Program-made: the position numbers and the translations under genes | Assembly: GCA_016926495.1 (NCBI GenBank) | Contig: JAFGOL010000027.1 | Span: 1-6,175 of the forward strand | Length of the DNA stretch: 6,175 nucleotides | Reading direction: 5' to 3' | DNA from: Oligoflexia bacterium | Lineage (GTDB): Bacteria; Bdellovibrionota; JAFGOL01 | In this document: piece after piece, positions 1 through 6,015 of the stretch | How the letters are laid out: every line of letters begins with the position of its first letter | Position numbering within the stretch: the first letter of the stretch is position 1 | Notes under the pieces: generated by a model | Database searches by the model: none | What the model was told of the DNA's origin: nothing | The model's input: the letters and a program-made list of their open reading frames with translations, nothing else

Positions 1-1256
1 ATGTTGACATCACGCGCTTCCAGAAAATATTCAACCATTTTCGTACCGGGAGCGTAAACCAGTTCGTTTATTTTACGCCCCTCGCGCATTATCGGGTTCC
101 ACCTGTAGGTGGAAGTATAATTTTTGGGCGGTACCTTGGGAAACCTTGCAACCAGTTCCCGGTAGTAATCGCCTTTAGATGCCGTATCACGATGGTTCAA
201 CCAAATTTCCATAAGTCCGAAATCATCACCGGCGCTAAAGCCAATTTCCATGGAATACCCGTAAACCAGTTCATGTTTTTCTTCGGGGAAGTTGATATTG
301 ATATGCGGCGGGGAATCTTCGACTGTTTTAATATAAAAAACCTTACTCTTTCTTTGTATCGTACCGCCTTCGCCCGTTTCCATCCCGATATCAAAAATAA
401 AAGCTCCTTTCATGGGGACCAGAAATTCAATTTCAAAATCAAGACCGGACTCTCCGGAAATGGTAAAGTAATCCACACCGTCTTTTTGGGACAAAAGCAA
501 GTCCCCTGACACCATGCGTACAACCCTGGTATCTTCATTTTGAATGGAATCAACCGTTCCGTGTATCTTTATCCTGGCGCCCTGCAACGCCTGAATTTCC
601 CGAACGGTTTTAAGATCGACATAACTGTTTGCGTCGGAATCTATGTACGCAGGAGGCACAACCACTGCATCCAGCCTGCTGAAACGGACAGTCTCGCCCG
701 AAACTATAAATTCCGAAGGTAACCCGGACAGCATGGCAAGAAACAGGTTTCCCACCAGTGCTCGCTGAAAAATAAACAAAACACCGGTAAAAACAATAAC
801 TGCAATAAAAGCCGCAACAGTCCCGGCCGAAGGAAAAACCGCCTTCCTGTATCTCCCGCGTAGCAGCAGGGCTCCTTTTATCCGGGTTATGTATTCCTCC
901 GCCAGATTCCTGCCCAGTTCCGACTCCGGGCGCGGCACATACTTACCGTCTTCCAGTTCCAGAGCGGAAACGACCTCCCTTCCTGACCAGGGAGGTGAAA
1001 TTACAGACTCAAGAAACGAGAATCCAGTCACGGGGTTTTTCCACAAAAAAAACGAGAGAGGGGCCAGCAGGGCCAAAACAATAAACAGCGATATTATTTT
1101 TAAATTCATCAGACCCAGGCCGGCAATAAAATCGGGCAGTAAAATATATATGCTGAAAAAAACAGAACTTAAAAAAACACAATAAACCAGGGAATGTAAA
1201 AGCAGTTTAAAAATCAACCTGATCCTTCGCTGCCGGATATTGTTTCTGAATTTCAT
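1..1256 (-). CDS. DUF4175-like membrane protein, 3' end cut by window edge
   Basis: The reading frame is open from an ATG at 1256 to the left edge, giving 418 complete codons with no stop. Three hydrophobic segments are visible at about residues 15-40, 52-72 and 143-165, followed by a long hydrophilic part that probably faces the periplasm. The order of short motifs fits the poorly characterised DUF4175 family: VVPPAYID (198-205), a beta-rich stretch ending TVEDSPPHI (311-319), and GDDFGLMEIWL (343-353), which matches the family's typical 'DDYGL' strand. Family members are usually much longer, so a large part is probably missing beyond the edge. The start is well supported: GGAG at 1263-1266 lies 6 nt upstream, and the ATG overlaps the upstream gene's TGA as ATGA, which suggests translational coupling. 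Molecular function is unknown. The coding call is very safe; the family call comes from motif memory and was not searched. Confidence 0.75.
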   Translation of the reverse strand, partial: MKFRNNIRQRRIRLIFKLLLHSLVYCVFLSSVFFSIYILLPDFIAGLGLMNLKIISLFIVLALLAPLSFFLWKNPVTGFSFLESVISPPWSGREVVSALELEDGKYVPRPESELGRNLAEEYITRIKGALLLRGRYRKAVFPSAGTVAAFIAVIVFTGVLFIFQRALVGNLFLAMLSGLPSEFIVSGETVRFSRLDAVVVPPAYIDSDANSYVDLKTVREIQALQGARIKIHGTVDSIQNEDTRVVRMVSGDLLLSQKDGVDYFTISGESGLDFEIEFLVPMKGAFIFDIGMETGEGGTIQRKSKVFYIKTVEDSPPHININFPEEKHELVYGYSMEIGFSAGDDFGLMEIWLNHRDTASKGDYYRELVARFPKVPPKNYTSTYRWNPIMREGRKINELVYAPGTKMVEYFLEARDVN

Positions 1257-2368
1257 AAATATCTCCACTGCTCGTCCAGCGATGTCCACCCGCGATCACC
1301 CGAGAAAGAAAGTTTCAGTATTGTATGAAAACGGCTTACCTTGCCGTGATTAGTCACCTTCAAAAGTAACGTAGCCGTTCTCCGGCTCCTTTCACCCTGT
1401 ATACTGATATCCTCGATATCAATCCGGCCCTTGTACGGATGCCCGGCCTTGTTGATCCATTTATAAACAAAGCGCAACACGGAAGTCATGGTGTCTTCAA
1501 CAGGAACAACAAAAATTTCATCTCCTATAGTGGGAAAAATCCTCTTCCATCCGTCTTCAACCCTGTTCAATACAAAAAGGGTCATGTCGTTGGGATTGGA
1601 ATACGATGAAAAAGTAAGATAAACGGAGTCCTTGCCGTGAGGCGAAACCATCAGGTTTTTTACGAACGCGTCTTTGTACGGAAAAGCATAGGACGGAAAA
1701 AACTCAGTAAAACTTTTTCCGTAATCCCTGCTTATCAGGTTATCCGCCAGAAGATGCCCCCTGCACGTAACATTGATTTCGTACTTTCTCTTTTCAAGTT
1801 TCTTCAGCCTGAACCATTTCTTCCCGTTAAAACTGACAAAAACACCCTGTTCGGTCGAGACATACATGGCCTTATCAATGGCCCTGCTTAGAAGAACGTT
1901 TTCCTTTCGCAATTTAATTATGATATCTATCGGGGCGAGCTCGTATAAAGCAGCGGAAGGATTTTCATCGGGCTCGAATTTCAGCAATTTTACTGGAAGC
2001 CAGTGTTCATTGCCGTTAATTACGACCTGGGTCAGCAACCTGCTGTAAAAAACAAAAAAATCATAACTGTCTTTTTTACCCGCAATGCCGCTCCGAACGG
2101 GATTAAGGACATCTACGGCGGCAAAAACAGGACAGTCCCTGGTTATAAACAGTACCGTATTTTTTATTTCCGTGCACTGCTCGGAAACAAAACCTGTTGC
2201 TTTTTTGTCCCTGAACAGTTGATACCAGTTGTCCTGTCTGTAGTCATTAACGTCCAGACTGCTGCCTTTTTTAATAAGATTACCGTCAATATTTATATCC
2301 TGGGCAGTAACAACCTTTGTCATGGCCGCCTGTTGCAGACATACCATCACGATCATAAAAATAGCCAT
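1253..2368 (-). CDS. Exported protein with SH3-like and Asp-box (BNR) segments, function unknown
   Basis: A 371-residue protein starting at ATG 2368. A TTG at 2374 would add two residues, and an in-frame TAA at 2378-2380 blocks anything longer. The N-terminus is a hydrophobic export signal (residues 1-22, possible cleavage after VVTA) that unusually lacks a basic residue near its start. After it come two stretches that look like bacterial SH3 folds: about 30-68, ending KATGFVSEQ, and about 72-131, ending in the NGNEHWLPVKLLKF segment. The second half resembles beta-propeller repeats, with an imperfect Asp box SFNGKKW (179-185) and a good one, SRDYGKSF (213-220). No catalytic residues are recognisable, so a binding or scaffolding role outside the cytoplasm is an inference. 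It follows the radical SAM gene by 37 nt and overlaps the DUF4175-like start by 4 nt. No Shine-Dalgarno precedes the ATG; see the promoter candidate at 2375-2403. I do not recognise the family. Confidence 0.8.
   Translation of the reverse strand: MAIFMIVMVCLQQAAMTKVVTAQDINIDGNLIKKGSSLDVNDYRQDNWYQLFRDKKATGFVSEQCTEIKNTVLFITRDCPVFAAVDVLNPVRSGIAGKKDSYDFFVFYSRLLTQVVINGNEHWLPVKLLKFEPDENPSAALYELAPIDIIIKLRKENVLLSRAIDKAMYVSTEQGVFVSFNGKKWFRLKKLEKRKYEINVTCRGHLLADNLISRDYGKSFTEFFPSYAFPYKDAFVKNLMVSPHGKDSVYLTFSSYSNPNDMTLFVLNRVEDGWKRIFPTIGDEIFVVPVEDTMTSVLRFVYKWINKAGHPYKGRIDIEDISIQGERSRRTATLLLKVTNHGKVSRFHTILKLSFSGDRGWTSLDEQWRYL
1263..1266 (-). promoter_or_regulatory. Shine-Dalgarno site of the DUF4175-like gene
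   Basis: GGAG (minus strand) lies 6 nt before the ATG at 1256, inside the last codons of the upstream gene. Together with the ATGA stop/start overlap it fixes the start and suggests translational coupling of the two genes. Confidence 0.7.
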
Positions 2369-2374
2369 GAACAA

Positions 2375-2403
2375 AGGTTATGATATTGCTTAAATACTGT
2401 CAA
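2375..2403 (-). promoter_or_regulatory. Candidate internal promoter, possibly giving a leaderless mRNA
   Basis: On the minus strand a perfect -35 hexamer TTGACA (2403-2398) is followed by a 17-nt spacer and TAACCT (2380-2375), which keeps the three most conserved -10 positions (TA...T). The expected transcription start, about 7 nt further on, is the A of the ATG at 2368. That fits the lack of any Shine-Dalgarno there. The -10 matches only 3 of 6 bases, so this is a prediction. Confidence 0.35.
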
Positions 2404-2405
2404 TT

Positions 2406-3830
2406 CTACATCTGGACAACTTCAGTATCTTCAGTCATGAGGTAACTGTCCCTCTTGTACTTATCCTCAAAAATTAGATGGTTCTTACCGACATGATGCT
2501 CGGTATCAACCTCAGGCAACCCGCCATACTGCTCGACCCATATCCTGTCGGCAACCTCTTTCCAGTCCGAAGCAATTCTGTCCACCTTGGCGGCAAGCTC
2601 ACCTGCGAGAAGTTTTTCTCCGCCGGGCTGGGATGGTTTGGCGTTGAAACGCTCCACATGGTCCCTAAGTACCTGCGGCCTGTCTATGATCATACAGGGC
2701 CTTAACCTGTTTGACATTTCGCCCTGACGGCTTCTGATAGACCTGAAGAAATCCGAAACAATAATATCCCTGAGAGGTTTATGCATCACGTTATCAACCG
2801 AAAACTGCGCAAAAACACAAGGTTCAACATCTCCCGAAGCATTAATATGAAAATACGATCTTGCCCCGGCTATACATCCGCCGGTCAACGTTCCGTCATT
2901 CCAGAAATCGGCAAGAACTATATCTTTCGTTTTTCTGAGCTCGTTGATCCTTTTCCACCTGTAGGCTCTCTGCTCCGGTGTATTCATAAGATCGGTATCC
3001 GGCTCCCTACCAATCGGCATATAATTAAAATACCAGCCTATTGAAGCACCCTGCCTTATCCAGAAATCCACAAAACTATCCTCAACAAGCAACTGGTTGT
3101 TATATTTTGTCGGTGTGGCCGAATAGCCGAAAAATACGCCCTCTTCCTTCAGTGCCTTCATTGCGCCAAGAATATTTTCGTATGTGCCCTCACCCCTGCG
3201 TCCGTCTGTTTCATTCTTATATCCCTCAACTGAAATACATGGGACGACGTTACCAAGACGGGCAAGCCTCGGTGCCAGTTTTTTCGTATGAATCAACGTA
3301 CTGTTCGTATAAACCATGAAAACCATGTCATTATGTTTTTCGAATAACGTCATCAAATCATCCCTTACAAAGGGTTCGCCTCCTGAAACAACAACATAAT
3401 ATATACCCAGCTCCTTGGCTTCCTTCATTATCCTGTCCAGCGTATTGTAATCAAGAGAATCGGAACGGTTGTAATTGGCGCTATAGCACCCCGTGCATTT
3501 AAGGTTACATCTCATAGTGGGTGAAATGACAAAAAGCAGGGGAGAACAGCCGAGCTCCTCCTCTATCCTGTATCTTTTCTTCCTTGCGTTGATAAAATAA
3601 TTACCAACCATGTTCTCCGTAAGTTTTCTTCTTACATTGGGATTGAGTTTATTCCACCTGTGCTTAAGGGTAAGCATAAAGCTCATAATGAACTCTCTTC
3701 CGTCCTGAAATTTAACAGTCTTGTCCAACTGATTTTTACTTAAATTAACAACCACCTGATCAGGCAACATGGATATAACACGCGCCGCACTCAATAATCC
3801 CTTGTTCATTAGTCTCTGGCCAAAACCCAT
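2406..3830 (-). CDS. Radical SAM protein with C-terminal SPASM/twitch-like auxiliary cluster domain
   Basis: A 474-residue cytoplasmic enzyme without a signal peptide. The radical SAM core starts with the [4Fe-4S]-binding CNLKCTGC motif (C108, C112, C115). The SAM-binding GGEP motif follows at 150-153. After the core, C319-x13-G333-x4-C338 matches the opening of SPASM/twitch domains, and C379 is a likely further ligand; the dense second cysteine cluster of a full SPASM domain is absent. About 100 residues precede the core, including the LNPNVRRKL segment (62-70), and about 95 residues follow C379. This layout resembles a widespread, uncharacterised group of anaerobe radical SAM proteins. SPASM/twitch enzymes often modify peptides, but no precursor peptide gene is visible, so the substrate is unknown. 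The start is supported by GGAGG at 3841-3845 and an in-frame upstream TAA. It heads a unit with the exported and DUF4175-like genes. Superfamily assignment is secure; specific function is not known. Confidence 0.93.
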   Translation of the reverse strand: MGFGQRLMNKGLLSAARVISMLPDQVVVNLSKNQLDKTVKFQDGREFIMSFMLTLKHRWNKLNPNVRRKLTENMVGNYFINARKKRYRIEEELGCSPLLFVISPTMRCNLKCTGCYSANYNRSDSLDYNTLDRIMKEAKELGIYYVVVSGGEPFVRDDLMTLFEKHNDMVFMVYTNSTLIHTKKLAPRLARLGNVVPCISVEGYKNETDGRRGEGTYENILGAMKALKEEGVFFGYSATPTKYNNQLLVEDSFVDFWIRQGASIGWYFNYMPIGREPDTDLMNTPEQRAYRWKRINELRKTKDIVLADFWNDGTLTGGCIAGARSYFHINASGDVEPCVFAQFSVDNVMHKPLRDIIVSDFFRSIRSRQGEMSNRLRPCMIIDRPQVLRDHVERFNAKPSQPGGEKLLAGELAAKVDRIASDWKEVADRIWVEQYGGLPEVDTEHHVGKNHLIFEDKYKRDSYLMTEDTEVVQM

Positions 3831-3840
3831 TTTACTTAAA

Positions 3841-3845
3841 CCTCC
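3841..3845 (-). promoter_or_regulatory. Shine-Dalgarno site of the radical SAM gene
   Basis: GGAGG on the minus strand lies 10 nt before the ATG at 3830. The spacer is slightly long but the core is strong, and it supports this start. Confidence 0.7.
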
Positions 3846-3867
3846 GTTTCTTTTTTATGAAATAATA

Positions 3868-3896
3868 CCCATAGTACAAAGCAAAAACCGTGCCAA
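3868..3896 (-). promoter_or_regulatory. Weak sigma-70-like promoter candidate for the radical SAM unit
   Basis: TTGGCA (3896-3891, 5 of 6 matches to the -35 consensus) is followed by a 17-nt spacer and TATGGG (3873-3868, a poor -10). A better -10-like TATTAT lies directly downstream at 3867-3862, but its spacing to TTGGCA is too long. The position suits a short 5' leader carrying the Shine-Dalgarno site. Low confidence. Confidence 0.22.
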
Positions 3897-4102
3897 ATCT
3901 TTTCAAATAATTCTAACCAGTTAGCAATTCTTTACAAACCAGGCCAGAATGTTTTGCACTTCACGGTACATCAAAAAGCCTGCATATACCAGCAAAAGTC
4001 TTGGCGGGTTTGAATTGCACAATAAAGTACATTATTAATAGTAACCATAACATAATTTATCTATTATTGAACTTATTGTTATTATTAAATAAACATGCTA
4101 AT

Positions 4103-4117
4103 TCATAATCATTATGA
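4103..4117. promoter_or_regulatory. FUR-family-like 7-1-7 operator across the murJ start codon
   Basis: TCATAAT-C-ATTATGA is a perfect inverted repeat with 7-bp arms and one central base. It has the geometry of Fur/PerR/Zur boxes. Per arm it differs by one base from the commonly cited Bacillus consensus sites: TGATAAT (Fur), TTATAAT (PerR) and TCGTAAT (Zur). The right arm contains the murJ ATG (4114-4116), so a bound repressor would block transcription start or elongation rather than a usual upstream promoter. A single-base loop makes an RNA hairpin unlikely. Short palindromes arise readily in AT-rich DNA, so the assignment is tentative. Confidence 0.4.
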
Positions 4118-5652
4118 CAAGTACTGCAGTTTCAGACAAAACCACCATCAGAAAAGCCCTTACTGTATTCAGCAGCGGAACCCTGCTTAGCAGGATTCTG
4201 GGGCTGACGAGAGATATAGTACTATCCGCATTATTCAGACCCTGGCAGACAGACGTATGGATAGTTGCCTTCAGGATCCCCAACCTTTTCAGAAGTATAC
4301 TGGGGGAAAGCGCGATTTCCATGTCCGTTGTACCTATACTGTCCCGCACCATGCAGGATTCACCCCGCGAAAAATTCAACAGCGTAATTAACTCGGTTTT
4401 CACCGTTTTTCTGCTTATTCTTATCGCGTTTACGGTTACCGGTGTTATATTCAGCACGGAAATTACCAGCATACTTGTACCCGACTTCTCCAACTCCGCA
4501 GAGAAAATGGAACTTACTACCAGGCTCACGAGACTGATGTTCCCTTACATACTTTTAATAGGCATGACAGCCCTTTTTATGGGCATACTTAATACGGCCG
4601 GGCATTTCTTTTCCACCGCCATACATCCCGTGTTTTTAAGTATCTCGCTGATCATATTCGCGATTACAGCGGCATACTTCAACCCCGCCGTGAACGCCCT
4701 GGCCTACGCGGTCATTATCGGCGGAATTATACAGATGCTCTTTCAACTGCCCTTTATGAAGAAACTGGCCGTGTTGCCCAAATTCACCTTACGCCTCGAA
4801 GCCAAAGAGCTGCTAAGCATGGGTAAACTTTTATTACCGTCGCTGCTTAGTGCGTCTATTGTACCCATAACCGTTATGGTCAATACTTACTTTGCGTCAA
4901 GCGTCGGTAACGGGGTTGTCAGTTATATTTTCTGGGCTGACCGCCTGGTACAGTTTCCGTTAGGGGTTTTTGCCGTATCCCTCGGAACAGCGATACTTCC
5001 CGTATTATCCAGGGTATCGGACAACCGGGCGAAACTTCAGGACAATTTTTCCTATACTTTTAAAATTTGCGTATTCATACTCTTACCGGCGACGATCGGG
5101 TTACTCGCCTTGTCCACGCCTATTGTAAAAGTTCTGTTCCAGCACGGGAACTTCGCATGGACCGACACGCTTGGAACGTCGAAGGCCTTGTTTTTTCTTT
5201 CATTAACACTGATCCCTTCCGGTATTATCAGAATAACCGTGCCTCTTTACTATTCGGTAAGGGATTCCCTGAGACCGGCGCTGTTTTCCCTCGCCGGCCT
5301 TACAGTAAATACGGTGATGTGCTTTATGACCGTAAAAGCCCTGGGCATTGCCGGAATTGCCCTGTCAATTTCCGTGGCAAGTATCACCAATGCCACTCTT
5401 TTAATTACGTTCTTTTCAGTCAAACACGGAAAAATGCGCCTGCTTAACAAACCCTTTGTTATCAAACTGGTTACCATTTCCATTTTAACCTTTATAACCA
5501 CGTACCTGATCTCGTCCATAAGGGACTGGCAAAAACCTGATCTGATAATCAACGACATGCTGCATCTGGGATGGGCGATATCGAGCGGCTTTATCTTTTT
5601 TATCGCCGCTTCTTATCTTGTAAACATCAGAAAAAATATTTCTTCAAACTAG
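4114..5652 (+). CDS. murJ: Lipid II flippase MurJ (MviN family)
   Basis: A 512-residue multi-pass inner-membrane protein of normal family length (about 14 membrane segments expected). MurJ flips the peptidoglycan precursor lipid II from the inner to the outer face of the membrane. The N-terminal signature is intact: SRILGLTRD gives R27 and R33, TDVW gives D47, PNLFR gives N57 and R60, and GES gives E65. By alignment these match E. coli R18, R24, D39, N49, R52 and E57, which line the central cavity. The WADRLVQFPLGV segment (274-285) supplies R277, the counterpart of E. coli R270. FPYILLIG and GILNTAGHF (about 143-165) are also family-typical. ATG 4114 is the only start, since an in-frame TAA sits at 4099-4101; it has no Shine-Dalgarno. 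The gene stands alone on its strand here, and its stop shares CTAG with the convergent response regulator gene. Identification is very secure. Confidence 0.97.
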   Translation: MTSTAVSDKTTIRKALTVFSSGTLLSRILGLTRDIVLSALFRPWQTDVWIVAFRIPNLFRSILGESAISMSVVPILSRTMQDSPREKFNSVINSVFTVFLLILIAFTVTGVIFSTEITSILVPDFSNSAEKMELTTRLTRLMFPYILLIGMTALFMGILNTAGHFFSTAIHPVFLSISLIIFAITAAYFNPAVNALAYAVIIGGIIQMLFQLPFMKKLAVLPKFTLRLEAKELLSMGKLLLPSLLSASIVPITVMVNTYFASSVGNGVVSYIFWADRLVQFPLGVFAVSLGTAILPVLSRVSDNRAKLQDNFSYTFKICVFILLPATIGLLALSTPIVKVLFQHGNFAWTDTLGTSKALFFLSLTLIPSGIIRITVPLYYSVRDSLRPALFSLAGLTVNTVMCFMTVKALGIAGIALSISVASITNATLLITFFSVKHGKMRLLNKPFVIKLVTISILTFITTYLISSIRDWQKPDLIINDMLHLGWAISSGFIFFIAASYLVNIRKNISSN

Positions 5653-6014
5653 GCAGCGTTTCCGCTTTCAAGTATTCTTTTAAGCTCTTCCTTGTCGACA
5701 GGCTTGCACAATACATGATCCGCCGCGTGCGGTTTTTTAATATTCATTTCATGCCCGACACACATGGCCGAAACCATTATTACAAGTATATTGCGGTCCA
5801 TGTCCTTAACCTGCACCGAGAGGTCCATACCGTCAATACCGGGTAACATCATATCCACTATTACCGCGAACGGTTTCAGTTCACGTATAACGGCGGCAAT
5901 TCCCCTGCCCGAGGAAATTACGGAAGGCTCATAACCCATGTATTGAAGGAGCAGGGACAAAATATAAGCAAAATCCGCGTCGTCATCAACAACAAGGACC
6001 TTTTTATTGTTCAT
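5649..6014 (-). CDS. Single-domain response regulator (receiver domain only)
   Basis: A 121-residue protein consisting of one CheY-like receiver domain and no output domain. Visible active-site residues are the acidic pair D10/D11 in VLVVDDD, the phospho-acceptor D54 in VIVDMMLPGIDG, the switch residue S82 (VSA), and K104 followed by P105. All are at usual spacings, so phosphorylation by a histidine kinase is expected. Without an effector domain it should act through protein-protein contact or as a phosphorelay intermediate, as CheY, DivK or Spo0F do; which of these cannot be told. It starts 1 nt after the stop of the hexose-phosphate mutase (TGATATG), with AAGGGA upstream as Shine-Dalgarno, so the two are very likely co-transcribed and coupled. 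No cognate kinase is present in the window. Its stop overlaps that of murJ on the other strand. Confidence 0.95.
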   Translation of the reverse strand: MNNKKVLVVDDDADFAYILSLLLQYMGYEPSVISSGRGIAAVIRELKPFAVIVDMMLPGIDGMDLSVQVKDMDRNILVIMVSAMCVGHEMNIKKPHAADHVLCKPVDKEELKRILESGNAA

Positions 6015-6015
6015 A

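Larger units (their letters stand above)
3831..4113. other. Divergent intergenic region between the radical SAM gene and murJ
   Basis: These 283 bp separate two divergent starts and hold no plausible gene. The half next to the radical SAM gene carries its Shine-Dalgarno, a weak promoter candidate and a small dyad CTAAC-CA-GTTAG (3913-3924). From about 4020 the sequence becomes very AT-rich up to the murJ start and contains several ATAAT/ATTAT words, ending in the 15-bp palindrome at 4103-4117. I found no clean -35/-10 pair for murJ. TTGAAC (4067-4072) with TAAACA (4090-4095, 17-nt spacer) is the least bad, and CATAAT (4051-4056) and TATTAT (4062-4067) are isolated -10-like words. No hairpin with a U-run and no riboswitch-like fold was seen. 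Confidence 0.7.

Noticed and set aside
192..1185. Three plus-strand reading frames of 60-105 codons.
   Set aside because: They lie antisense to the open DUF4175-like frame, which has membrane segments, family motifs, a Shine-Dalgarno and coupling to the upstream gene. The plus-strand products show no recognisable domains.
1637..2383. Overlapping plus-strand frames, including one of 126 codons.
   Set aside because: They are antisense to the exported protein gene, have low-complexity translations without motifs, and occur in mutually overlapping frames.
2406..3830. Possibility that the radical SAM gene belongs to a RiPP cluster.
   Set aside because: No short precursor peptide gene, RRE-type protein or peptide transporter is visible in the window; the neighbours are an exported protein and a DUF4175-like protein.
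4081..4093. TTATT-A-AATAA dyad (4082-4092) upstream of murJ, considered as an operator.
   Set aside because: Only A/T and 5-bp arms in very AT-rich DNA; expected by chance and unlike a known site.
4098..4529. A minus-strand 143-codon frame over the murJ 5' end.
   Set aside because: It is a shadow of murJ, whose conserved arginines and signature motifs lie on the plus strand in this stretch.
5584..5610. Inverted repeat AGCGGC ... GCCGCT with a 15-nt loop near the 3' end of murJ, considered as a terminator.
   Set aside because: It lies wholly inside murJ codons (SGFIFF..IAAS), has a long loop, and no T-run follows on either strand.
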